Of a stretch of DNA of 20,599 nucleotides, positions 8,695 to 18,905 are shown piece after piece. The notes under the pieces are model-generated. The model did no database searches, was not told the origin of the DNA, and saw nothing but the letters and a program-made list of their open reading frames with translations. Where the stretch lies: positions 64,001-84,599 of the forward strand of contig MNCI01033645.1 in NCBI GenBank assembly GCA_015680685.1. Reading direction: 5' to 3'. The stretch is from Gnetum montanum. Taxonomy: Eukaryota > Streptophyta > Gnetopsida > Gnetales > Gnetaceae. Each line of letters opens with the position of its first letter. The stretch's first letter is position 1. A program made the translations under genes and the position numbers.

Positions 8695-11600
8695 ATGGAC
8701 CATAATATGTCCTCACCTTTAGCCTTGACAGGTTCACATAGACTAGGATTCACTCGTAGAAAGCACTGCAGCATCCTTAGAAACATTCCCAAACTAGCTT
8801 GAACATTTGGTCCAAGCCCTAGATTTATAGGTCGGGGATGTAACTGAGGATCCTCTCATTGAAATGCATGTGACCACATCCAGGGGGAAATAAAAACTTT
8901 AAATATTAGCTCCCTCCTAGATTCGCAAATGCACAAAGATGTAGCCAAGGTACTGCAGAACAACATTGAAGTATTCATGTGGTCTTACAATGACATGTCA
9001 GGTTTACATACAAGGCTCATACAGTACAACATTGTCTTAGATCTGCGAATGAAAGTAGTTAAGCAGAAGGCTCACAAGATTAAACTAGAGATTACGCTAG
9101 TTGTATGGGATGAAATCACCAAGCTCTATTAGGCTGGTTACATCCGGGCAGCTAATTACTCAAAGTGGGTGTCAAACATCATTGTGGTTTCTAAGAAAAT
9201 ATGAGGAATACAAATCTATATAGATTTCTAGGATCTAAACAAAGCCACGATCAAGGATGACTTCCCACTGCCGAGTATTGATCAACTCATCAACACTACA
9301 GCCGATCATGTTCTATTATCCTTCATGGATGGTTTCTTCGTCTACAACCATATTCACATCAACCTAAAGCATTAATTAACAACAACCTTCATGATCCCAT
9401 GGCGGAATGTTTTTTATAATATGATGCCCTTTGGGCTAAAGAATGCCGAAGCAACTTACCAAAGAGCCATGACTTACATCTTTAGAGACTACATCCTAGA
9501 AATGCTAAACGATTGTGTGGATGACATAGTGGTCAAATATAAAGAGGCCATTAATCATCCTCATGATCTAGGTGTAGTCCTAAAGCATTTCCTGATGCAT
9601 GATTTATGCCTTAACCCAAAAAGGTTTGTCTTCGAGGTGAGAACCAAACACATGTTAGGGTTTGTAGTATCAGAGGCTGGAATATGAGTGAAACCTGACA
9701 AAGTCAAGGCCATAGTTAATCTAGCATCACCTAAAAATGTTAAATAATTGCATAGGTTACAAGGTAGGGTACAGTTCATTAGGAGGTTTAAAGCAAAGTT
9801 GACTAACTAGTTACACCCCATGCAACATCTACTAAAGAAGGGGGTTAACTTCGATTGGATAACACAAAACAAAGAGCTTTTACACCTCCTGACTATGTAC
9901 CCACTGTAGAGGGATATGTCTTTATTTGTCTACCTTGCCACCTCAAACATGTCTATCACAGCACTGTTATGTCACAGATGAAATGACAGCTTTGACATTC
10001 CAGTGTATTTGCTAAGTCATGCATTGATAGCATATGAGGCAAAATACAACGAGGTGAAGAGAAACTAGCTTGCTCTAGTCTTTGCATTAAAGAAATTGAG
10101 GAATTACCTACCTTGCTCTAGTCTTTACATTAAATAAATGGAGGCATTACCTATTTTTCAGTGAACTTAACATCGTTTGCCAGAGTAATGTACTCTAGGC
10201 TATCACAAACAATCTTTATGAGAGTAGTATGATAGCCTAGTGGAAAGCCATAACAATGAAATTCAATTTGCATTATGTGAGCTAATCATTGACAAAAGGT
10301 TAAGCTATAGTGATGCAACTTACAACCTCACCCATAGATGATCGGGCAATCATAGATCCTGAATTCCCTAACAAGCATGTTAGCACTATCAACATTGTCC
10401 CATCACATCTTGAAGCTACCTTGCATTTTGATGGCACCTCGACCATGTGAGAAGGTAGCACAACTACCATCATTACACTTCCATCTAGGGAAATGCCATA
10501 TTTTTCTTATCGTTTCATGTTCCTTTGTACAAAAAACATGGCAGAGTACGAAGGGTTACTCAAGGGCCTCTTAGCAGCCTAAGCATTAAGTATCCAACAC
10601 TTGTCAATTTGCGAGGATTCACAACTCATTGTGAATCAAATCACTGGGGTCTACACCTACAAAGCTACACACCTACAACCCTACTATGACCTAGCAAAAA
10701 GTTTGCTTAAACAGTTTTTGACAATGGATGTTCAACACGTGCCATGCAATGAAAACACAGTAGCAAATACCTTGGCCACCCTAGTGTTAAATCTGCCACC
10801 ACACCTATTCACAAGTTTACCAGCTTCGATTACCGAGTTTACGGAGCCTATCACTTAGGTGGTACATGTAGCCTCTGTTAGCATTGTGGATGGTACGCCA
10901 ACATTAAAGCCTACTTGTAGGATGGAAATCCCCCACGTGAATTGACATCTATTCAGAGAGATGCAATCCGCAACCATGCTTGGCAATATGTTCTCATGGG
11001 AGACAATGGCTTGTGCAAACGCTCCAATGACAGGATATTGCTAGCATGCGTAAACGAGGACCAAGCACAGAAGGTTATTAATGAAGTACACAAGGGACTA
11101 TGTGGTGGACACATAGCACCTAGGGTCATGGATATAAAAACTAGATGCCTAGGGTACTACTAGCCTTACATGGAGCATGATTGTCTAGCCAAAGTTAAAA
11201 CTTGTGATACATGCTAAAGATATGCAAATCTCATACATGTTTTGCCTATAGAGTTGCATCCAATGCAAATCATGTGGCCTTTCCAATGATGGGGACTAGA
11301 CATCATAGGACCTATCACACCTAAGTCTTCCATAGGGCATAGCTTCATCATCACCACCATTGAGTATTTTACAAAGTGGATGGAGGCTATTCCCCTGAGG
11401 AAGACTACATCCCAACAAGTTTTCCATTTCATCTTAAACAACATCGTGACAAGGTTTGGGCTTCCTATAACTATTGTGACTGACAACAGACCACATTTTA
11501 GTAGTATGGAAACCAAAACATGTTGCAATAATATTGGCATCAAATAGTCATTCTCCTCACCATACCACCTGTAGGAAAATGGACAAGCAGAAGCTACAAA

Positions 11601-12118
11601 CAAGTCCATCATCAACTTGCTCAAGAAAGTGCTTAACAACAACAAGGGACGATGGGATGAGCAAATCATCTATGTGTTATGGGCTTAAAGGACAACGTGC
11701 AGGACTACAACAAATAAGACACCTTATAGTCTTATTTATGGATCTAAAGTTATGTTACCTCTTAAGTTGCAGGTACCTTCACTTCGAATGATCCTATCGA
11801 ATGTCATGAGTGAAGCCTAGAACAATGAGTCAAGGATCATTGACCTCAACCCCATAGAGGAGGAGCGTGGAAAGACATTTGATCGCATAGAGAAATATTG
11901 AAAAAGCAATGGTAGAAGCATCATGTAAACCCACATCAACAACTGATATAGAAGGCAGACCTCATTCTCAAGGCTGTTCATGAGCACATGAATAAATTCT
12001 CAACAAATTGGGAATGTCCATTCATGGTCACAAAAGCCTATGGAAACGAGGCCTTCAAGTTGGCAATGAGTTCATGAACCCTATAAATCATTCATACCTC
12101 AAGCCATAATACATCTTA
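8695..12118 (+). pseudogene. pol: Tat element 2 pol polyprotein relic (RT, RNase H, aRNase H, integrase)
   Basis: It is homologous to element 1 over its whole length. The N-terminal part starts at ATG 8695 (MDHNMSSPLALTG). RT is at about 9160-9620 and has CVDD (9514-9525) in place of YVDD. Ty3 RNase H is at about 9840-10300 and lacks about 11 residues near its start. The archaeal-type RNase H (about 10420-10760) keeps FDG, MAEY and a D in EDS. Integrase keeps all three acidic residues: D at 11299, D at 11482 and E at 11590, 36 codons apart. Frame 1 runs to about 10110, frame 2 to about 10885, frame 1 again to about 11900, then another shift. The first shift is explained by a 43-bp tandem duplication. 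Many stops (for example 9677, 9745, 11215) fit transitions in Gln, Arg or Trp codons. No gag or protease precedes it. Confidence 0.9.
10069..10154 (+). repeat. 43-bp tandem duplication inside element 2 RNase H
   Basis: Two adjacent copies begin CTTGCTCTAGTCTTT at 10069 and 10112, 43 bp apart, and differ at several bases. Because 43 is not a multiple of three, the duplication moves the reading from frame 1 to frame 2, which is where the following RNase H codons are found. Element 1 has a single copy here. Confidence 0.85.
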
Positions 12119-12140
12119 TGCATGAGCAAGATAAGAAAAC

Positions 12141-12618
12141 ATCTGCTATGATGTAAAACTAGCAAAGGTAAGGAATCGTTTGCTACAACTTAAAATTGGC
12201 ATAGCTCGTCCACTGTGATGTAAAACTGGCAAAGCTCATCCGCTACAATGTAAAGGTAGTCCGCTATGCCTATAATCTTGCACAAACTATCTGCCATGAC
12301 ATAAAACTAGTAAAGTACATATGCTACGATGTTAAACTGGCATAGATAGTCTGCTATGAATTTAAACTAGCCTATCCACTGTTCGCTACGATGATAAACT
12401 AGCACTATGGTCTACTAGGACCTTAAACTAGTACTACCACCATCTGCTATGATGTTAAAATAGCACTACGGTCTACTAGGACCTTAAACTAGCACAACCA
12501 CCATCTGCTATGATCATAAACTAGTGTAATGATCTGCTAAGACCTTAAACTAGCATACCATGGTCTACTGAGAGCTTAAACTAGCACATCATATGGTCTA
12601 CTAGGACCTTAAACTAGG
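12141..12618 (+). repeat. Tandem repeat block in the 3' untranslated region of Tat element 2
   Basis: About 16 imperfect units of roughly 27-38 bp carry cores of two types: TCTGCTATGATGTTAAACTAGCA and GTCTACTAGGACCTTAAACTAGCA. From about 12400 onward the two types largely alternate, giving a higher-order period of about 60-70 bp, and the last three units are of the second type. It begins about 22 bp after the end of pol, as in element 1, and is noncoding. Confidence 0.85.
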
Positions 12619-14033
12619 TTCGCAGCATGTCCTCAACATGCATCCATGACCCATCAACTAAGCGAGTGTGACCACCAACACAGGGTGGGATGTTGTGGTT
12701 CCCGAATGCAGATCACGATCCTAAGAAAACACCCTTGGGAATATGTGTAATGCCACTGCCCCTGGCATCTTACTGATCCTCCAGAGATGTCTTATGACAT
12801 CTTGTTGACCTTCTGGAGCTACCGCTACCATGGCCCTTTGCCCTGGTATTATCTTCCGTAGTCAGCACCTATTGCTGGAGTTCCAGCAGTATTGTGCCCT
12901 AGTCATAATGTTCCTATCCTCCAGCCCCCACTGTCGTCCATGCCCAAAAGTTGTTCAGTTATTGGGTAGCCTATCTCATAGTTGAACTACATAATGTTTG
13001 CCTTGGGCGAGGATTCTTGAGCACTAACATCACTGCAATTCCTACCTGCCTCGTTGTTTCCCTTTCCATGTAGATGCTGCTAGAACTATTGCTAGCCTTT
13101 CTAGTTTGGATGCCAGATGGCTCAGCAACAACATCCATTGTTCCAATAGTGTTCAAAGAAAGCAAGACCTTCGCCTTCATTTTGAATCATTGGTGTTTCT
13201 TCCATTTTTCTCTCTATTGTGTTTGCAAGATACGTACCAGAGGGGCCTCGGTCAAAGGTGCATTTTGAAATGAAGGTAGGACACTACATGGTTCCAAGGT
13301 GGTCATCTTGACTAGCTTAGACACTTCAGAGTGCATATCCTACCTTCACCCTTGACCTTCTTTACCTCATTCCTTACACTCACAATTCTCACTCTCATCT
13401 CTTTTCCAAATTTTCATAATGCTTCTAAAGCCCTCCCATATTCCCAACCACAAAGTCCATGACGTGCATAACACAAATCATCACATGGGAAGCATCTGTA
13501 GGCAAGTTAAAGCCCCACATGGATGTAACAAAACTCATCTTGGGAAAGAAACGCCCATCCTATGACAAGGTTGTTTACAAATGTANTTTGGGAAAGAAAC
13601 GCCCATCCTATGACAAGGTTGTTTACAAATGTAAATGGTAGAATAGCAAAAGAAAAAGTGTAAAAGAGCAAAAGCTCATGCCAAAGAAAAAAGAGCATGC
13701 CTAAAACAAATTGTACATTAGCTGTTTTGCAGTAACCCTCTCTAAGCATTTCGACGAGAGGTTAAAGATCAGCAAAAGTAAAAGATGACCATGCAAACAA
13801 CTCCCTGACAAGCATCTCGACAAGGGACCTTTCTAAGCTTCATCTTTACCATTTTCCTAAACCTCCTTCTCTACCCATTTCAACCCTTCTTTTTTTCCCG
13901 CACAACCAATCCAACACTCTCAAGCATAGCTAAGCGACACCTTGGCGATTAATGAAGAGTGATGTTGGGATCTTGTCTTCTGTGGTGTTTCTTATTCTTT
14001 GTCGGTGTCTCTCAGGTCCATCCCCCAGATGTC
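12619..14033 (+). other. 3' noncoding region of Tat element 2
   Basis: No gene is supported. It matches patches of the element 1 3' region and ends in a pyrimidine-rich stretch and the polypurine tract before LTR B. A partly open antisense stretch (about 12970-13230) could be a relic of the antisense ORFs described in some Tat elements, but it is not conserved as protein in element 1. An N and a local duplication occur at 13540-13633. Confidence 0.55.
13540..13633 (+). repeat. Exact 46-bp direct duplication around a single N (likely assembly join)
   Basis: 13540-13585 and 13588-13633 are identical over 46 bp and are separated only by an N (13586) and a T. Two identical contig ends left unmerged around a one-base placeholder would look exactly like this. 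A genuine recent duplication with one unread base is possible but less likely in a region this diverged. Confidence 0.8.
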
Positions 14034-14046
14034 AACAAGGAGGGGC
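14034..14046 (+). promoter_or_regulatory. Polypurine tract before LTR B
   Basis: AACAAGGAGGGGC sits just before the LTR start TTAAACACCCCAAAATTTC and matches the tract before LTR A. The expected TG of the LTR start has decayed to TT. Confidence 0.6.
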
Positions 14047-14357
14047 TAATTAAACACCCCAAAATTTCAAGATCCTCTTGTTTCACTAGGATCCTAGAAT
14101 TCAGGAAAATAATTTTAGTAAGTGCAGCATCATGGTAGTTTGGCAAGAAATGAATGCACTGAGTTTAGACTGTTTAGTTTAGCAAGTTTTCTATTTCCAA
14201 AGCTGACAGACCTAATGGACTCTTTCGTCTGCCCACCTAGGTGTTTTACCCAACTAATAGTCTATTCAGAAACCATGTGTGGAGTGGTTAGTGGTGCTCA
14301 GGATGCGCAAAATAGTTCGACAAGTTTTCTAGTGAAGAATTTTGCTATGTTATGCTA

Positions 14358-15051
14358 TGCTATGCTATGTAGCATAGCAAACCTCAAAAGATAGTTTCTC
14401 ATGCAATCAAGTGCAAACTGTTGCAAAACAAAGTGCTACACTATGCAACGTAGCAAAAGTGAATCAAAAAGGCCCAGCTTACTAAGTGATTCCAATGAAG
14501 AAATTGCATTCAGCAAGCACTCCAGCCTCCAAAACCAATTTCCTTGTACATCTTCAAGTGCTTCAGCAAGGTCTCTTACTAGAAAATGGTGAATTAAGTG
14601 AAAAGCAGGACATGATGGCTACTATGTTATGCTACGCTACATAGCATAGCACAGCATAGCAATAATACAAGAGCAACAAGAAGTGTTTCAAATGAAAGAT
14701 TCAGCAAGTTTGGAGGTTCTCCTTCACAAATAGAAAAAGTTGTAGCTGTTAGCATGATCAAAAATTTTAACAAGTGTTTGCAACTTTAGCACAAGTCACT
14801 GATAAAGTTGACTACTACACTATGCTATGCTACATAGTGTAGCGTAGCATAGCAAAGATGAAAATTCAATAAAGTGCTTCAAAATTTAACCTAATGTGTG
14901 CCAAAGCTTCCAACATATGCAGTTGACTTCAAAGTAAATTTCCTTTTCAAATTGGTGGCTACGTTGTGCTATGCTACATAGCATAGTGCAACTTACCAGG
15001 TAGCTACATTACGCCAATGTGCTACACTACATAGCATAGCATGGTGTAGCA
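14358..15051 (+). repeat. Cluster of ATGCTA-type inverted repeats in U3 of LTR B
   Basis: Six inverted repeats share TGCTAYGCTA-like arms. TGCTATGCT/AGCATAGCA at 14358-14379 has 9-bp arms. TGCTAC/GTAGCA lies at 14434-14455 and TATGCTA/TAGCATA at 14628-14648. TGCTATGCTAC/GTAGCATAGCA at 14823-14854 has perfect 11-bp arms and a 10-base loop. CTATGCTA/TAGCATAG at 14969-14986 has a 2-base loop. TGCTACAC/GTGTAGCA lies at 15020-15051. They occur every 50-200 bp, all upstream of the TATA box. Confidence 0.85.
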
Positions 15052-15254
15052 AACAACTATGCTAAGCTAGTATGCTTCATCTCTTGCTTGCATTATTGGC
15101 ATACCTGACACCAACACTCCTAGTTTCGATAGCGTGATTGCAGCGTGGCAAGCTCATAATCATCTTTGCATGTCCATGCAATATGGACATGTCGACATCT
15201 CTTTGGTCTAGGACACGTGGCATCTAAACCACATCTCTCGCTTACTCTTGGCCC

Positions 15255-15262
15255 TATAAATA
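15255..15262 (+). promoter_or_regulatory. TATA box of LTR B
   Basis: TATAAATA at the position matching that in LTR A, preceded in both by the words CATCTAAAC and CTC-rich sequence. It is the likely core promoter of the element. Confidence 0.6.
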
Positions 15263-15918
15263 CCCCAATGAGCAATGCTCAATGGGTTCGGAAAATTGGT
15301 TTGGTTGGCAAAAATTGGCATTGTGAGCATTGGTTGGCAAAATTTGGTTTGCGGTTGGCAATTGTGGGAAATTTTGAGTATTATTGGAATTGATTGTCAT
15401 TTTAGCAATTCAAAGCAAGTTGACACCTTTAGCATTGGCACTTGGCATTAGCTTTTTGCTTATTGGTGCTTTCTACTATTGGCTCTTAAGCTTGTACCAG
15501 AAGACATAGTTGAGGCATCTTAAGTGTTCCAGCCATTCTTGGACTCCTTGTGCCCCTCCAGTACTATACCATTTGTTATACATTTTCAAGCAAAGAAGAG
15601 AATCAAACCTAGAACTTTGCGGTGGTGCATTTTCTCATCCCAGTTTCTTTGTTGTTTCTACATTATTATCGCTATTTAGCATCATTTTCTTTATTATCGC
15701 ATCTATTAATCAACAGTTAGATTTGATGTGTTTTCCACTTAAAATGACATTTATATAAGGTTAAGTTACATCGACTAAGTCCCTGTCTGATCGACCAGAC
15801 CATTCAGGGCACCCCGTATTCATTTTATCCATCATGGCCCTCACATGGATCTGAGGTTAAAACTGTTTGTCTAAAAACCTCTTGGTGTTTCCAGCCACCG
15901 ACATTTTTGGTCGCTACA

Positions 15919-18700
15919 CCCATCATCTAGAATCTTCATTGTAAGAACACTATAATAGATTGTCCAAAGTTCTATTTATCACCTCTATTTTCTCATTGGT
16001 CTATGGGTGGTATGTACTACTAAACTTTAGTTTGCAAGCTAATCATTTGCATAACTCCTATCAAAATGCACTCATAAACTTACTATCATGATTAGTTGCG
16101 ATGCTTCAAGGTATACCATGTAGATTTATGACTTCTTTGAGGAACATTTCTACTATTTTTTTTAAATCATAGCTCTTCTTACAAGAATAAATCTTGAAAT
16201 TTCTAAAAATTTATCAACTACAATAAAAACAAAATCATTTCTCATCATATTTTAAGAAATACCTGTGACTAAATTGATGCTTATGTTTACCCATGGCCTC
16301 TATAGAATTGGAAGTGGCTAATATAGTCTAGGATTAGTGGCTACTCATTTTTCCTTTTCACAAACTTAATAACTTGAAATATATTTTTAATTAGGATTTT
16401 CATACCTAGCTAAAAGGAATACCTCTATAGCCTTTTCACCATCTTGAATTATCCCATATTTCCAACCACTAAAATATCATGTGCTTCTGTCATTAGCTTT
16501 TATCTTAATTCTCTTTGGGTAATGTAAATGTTGGTCTCTTTAGATAATAAAACATCATGGTTTTAGCTATAATCTTGGTTCATCATCTCACAATGAACAT
16601 TTTTAGTCTCATGATAGGATGATTTTATTCCATGGTATTCACAATGTAACTTCAACCATGATTAGTTTTCACCAAAATCTAGGTCTCTAGCATAGTTCAA
16701 ATTGTCTGGATGCATCTCTTTAATGGTGGCTTCACTTATCAAAAGGTTCTATATGCTTAAAGTATATGCAACTTGATTATGAACCAAATTTTAATGCTTA
16801 ATAATAAAATTAAATACCTACAATTCTTCCATCCACTTCATATGCTTGGCACTGAGCTTTGGCTACTTATAAATAAATTGTAAAGCCTTATGGTTAGTGT
16901 ATAGAATAAACTCTTTGGGCACAATGTAATTTCTCGACTTCTCTACTGCATAGAGAATACCATAGAATTTCTTCTCATATGTGAAATATTTTTGACATGA
17001 CTCATTTAGCTTCTTGCTAAAATAGACAAGAGGTCTTCCTTCTTGACCTATCACTCCTATTACTTTACCATTAGCATCACACTGAATTAAGAACCCTCTA
17101 TTAACATTTGGTAATGCTAAAACATGTGCTACAATAAGAGCATGATTTAAATTTTGGAAACTTCTTTATGCTACAGGTGTCTATTTAAATATAGATTTTG
17201 AGCCTCTCTTAATGTTATTGATCATCCCAATTACTATCCATTGAAATTCTTAATTAATTTTCTATAAAAACTCACTAAACCATAGAGATATCTCATCTCC
17301 ATTGGATTTCATAGTGTTGGACATTTAGCCACAACTTTTACCTTCTAAGTATCTACATTCAAACTATCCTTGAAATGATGAATCTAAGATATACCAACTT
17401 CTCTTTTAGAAAGTCAATTTTTTTACATTTATCATAAATTTTTGTAACAATAACTATAACTATTCCAAATGATCCTATCTACTATGGTTGTATACCAAAA
17501 TATTATTCAAAAACACAATAATTAGTGATCAAGATATAGTTTAAATACATATTCATAAATTTCATGAATGTACTTGATGCATTAAATAGGCCAAAGAGCA
17601 TCTTCCTCCATTCATATAAATCATCAGATATTCTAAATGCCATCTTTCAATCATCTCTTTCTTTGATTCTTATCTAGTGGTTTTCACTCTTCAAATCTAT
17701 CTTACTAAAGAAATTTTCACCACATAGATTATTGAAAATGTCATCCATTTGAGGCATAGGAAATTAATACTTGAGGGTGATTTGATTCACCAAATGTGCA
17801 TCAAATCACACATGGACTCAAACGTTCATGGGCCAAAGCTTTTTATAGTAGCTTCTCCACTTATCTTGCTAACTTTGTTCTATCACTAGGATATGCCCAA
17901 TATGTAGCTTGCTAAACATTTTTATACTTGGAACAAGATCAATGACATAAGATATTTTCTAGTGTGATGGCAACCCATCTAGTAGCTCATCCATCATGAT
18001 GCCTCAAAACTCTAATAGCATCTTCTAAACTTCTAGCAGTGATGGGGTGGTTTCTGGAGATGATTCCAAAGTCACAAGAACAACAAAAGCCTCATTCTTC
18101 TAATTGATGGTTTGGAGAATCTCTTCCTTCCTCACCATGTAAAATCTTTGTGGTGGAAATGGTGTTGAAGTTGTTGATGATGATAATGGTATTACTAGCT
18201 TCCTTGGCATATTACCATTTAACTTAAAATATGGATCATCTTTTTTTACAATTACAGTGTCAAACCATGAATCAATTAAAGAATGCTTATCATATTACCA
18301 TGGTTTGTCTAAAATGATGTGACATGCATCTATGATTCTTATATCACAAGTTACCATATTAGAAAATAAACCCATTTTAAACTTAACCATGCACTATTGA
18401 GTAATTCTATAGTTGGTGTTTTGTTCTAACCAACTAACCATATATGGTTTTCGATGTGTCTTAATAGGTAATTGCAATTGCTCTATCATATGTATAGAAA
18501 TTAGATTATTGAAACTAGCCTTATAAATAATTTTTTGAATAATTTTAGTATTACATTAAACCTAAAAGTTTAGCAGGATCCTTTCATCTAGTTTTGGCTC
18601 CATCATTACCTATAGGGTTAATAGTTTCAACATCATTTGGTAGAAGATCTGGACAATAGTATTGACATCTAATTGAGCCTTCATTGATGTTTTTACATTA
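15919..18700 (-). pseudogene. pol: Chromovirus (Ty3/gypsy) pol relic, truncated at both ends
   Basis: On the minus strand the order is as follows. A protease-like part lies at about 18560-18290 (DACHIILDKPW; the catalytic Asp site now reads IYKAS). A linker and RT follow at about 17870-17430 (FFSKIDLKS, LYEWRKMLFGLFNASSTF, then NNILVY where DDILVY is expected, 17507-17502). RNase H is at about 17110-16863 (GRPLVYFSKKLN; Lys at 16970 for the catalytic Glu and Asn at 16895 for the catalytic Asp). Integrase covers about 16540-15920 (a zinc-region remnant with GHMG-like sequence; Asn at 16093 for catalytic Asp; IEVINRTL). The integrase frame stays readable to 15920 and ends at LTR B. Stops and frameshifts are frequent. 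The domain sequences are those of plant chromoviruses. No chromodomain, gag or LTR of this element is visible here. Confidence 0.85.
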
Positions 18701-18806
18701 GAACAACTTGCAACTTCCTCTTGTTGGTTCAAGATGTTGGTGGTATGCTATGTGTTGGCACATTTTGGCCATTTCATGGAACATGAGTGGGTATTCCAGT
18801 TGCTCA

Positions 18807-18884
18807 TTCCTCAGCAAAGTTTCAAGTTTAAGACTCACTGGTACAAGACTTGGCTGTGGAAAAGGTGGCTGTGGAGCATGCACT
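18807..18884 (+). pseudogene. Orphan exon fragment like xanthine dehydrogenase, N-terminal [2Fe-2S] motif
   Basis: One plus-strand frame reads LTGTRLGCGKGGCGACTV. This is nearly the same as the first iron-sulfur cluster motif of plant xanthine dehydrogenase (LTGTKLGCGEGGCGACTV), with three of the cluster-binding Cys codons at 18855, 18870 and 18879. The usual GEGG is GKGG here (AAA at 18861), a single G-to-A change. A possible splice donor GTATTT follows at 18885 and a CAG that could act as acceptor ends near 18815. The rest of the enzyme, which is about 1,350 residues, is not in the window. The LTGT context favours xanthine dehydrogenase over aldehyde oxidase. It may be a host exon beside a very long intron, or a captured gene fragment next to the chromovirus. 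Confidence 0.7.
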
Positions 18885-18905
18885 GTATTTGGTGGAGAAA
18901 CTTGA

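Larger units (their letters stand above)
2011..15918 (+). mobile_element. Tandem Tat-lineage Ty3/gypsy array: internal 1 - LTR A - internal 2 - LTR B
   Basis: Two homologous pol-bearing internal regions (2011 to about 7100 and 8619 to about 14049) lie in the same orientation. Each ends at a polypurine tract followed by an LTR, and the two LTRs share their start, a TATA box and their end. LTR A serves as 3' LTR of element 1 and 5' LTR of element 2, the usual result of recombination between LTRs of related copies. Domain order RT - RNase H - second RNase H - integrase, and tandem repeats between pol and the 3' LTR, are known features of the plant Tat lineage (Tat, Ogre, Retand and relatives). 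Gag and protease are not visible in either copy, and element 1 lacks a 5' LTR. Both copies are inactive. Boundary positions were judged by eye. Confidence 0.8.
14050..15918 (+). repeat. LTR B (3' LTR of Tat element 2)
   Basis: About 1869 bp, starting TTAAACACC and ending CATTTTTGGTCGCTACA. It is longer than LTR A, mainly through expansion of the ATGCTA-rich U3 part. A TATAAATA at 15255 and a leader with six TTGGCA words follow. The last 140 bp clearly match LTR A. Its final base, 15918, abuts a chromovirus integrase reading frame on the opposite strand, which fixes this end well. Confidence 0.75.

Noticed and set aside
11214-11669. 151-codon open frame on the minus strand, the longest open frame in the window
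   Set aside because: It lies exactly opposite the integrase core of element 2 and its sequence is the mirror of conserved integrase codons; no independent protein features.
12141-12618. Spaced-repeat array resembling a CRISPR
   Set aside because: Units are imperfect, spacers are related rather than unique, the context is a plant retroelement, and the same block occurs after pol in element 1.
16863-17054. 63-residue minus-strand frame considered as a small host gene
   Set aside because: Its sequence is clearly the chromovirus RNase H and it lies in order between RT and integrase remains.
18698-18883. 61-codon minus-strand proline-rich frame
   Set aside because: It is the antisense of the iron-sulfur motif on the plus strand; the prolines come from the complement of Gly codons.
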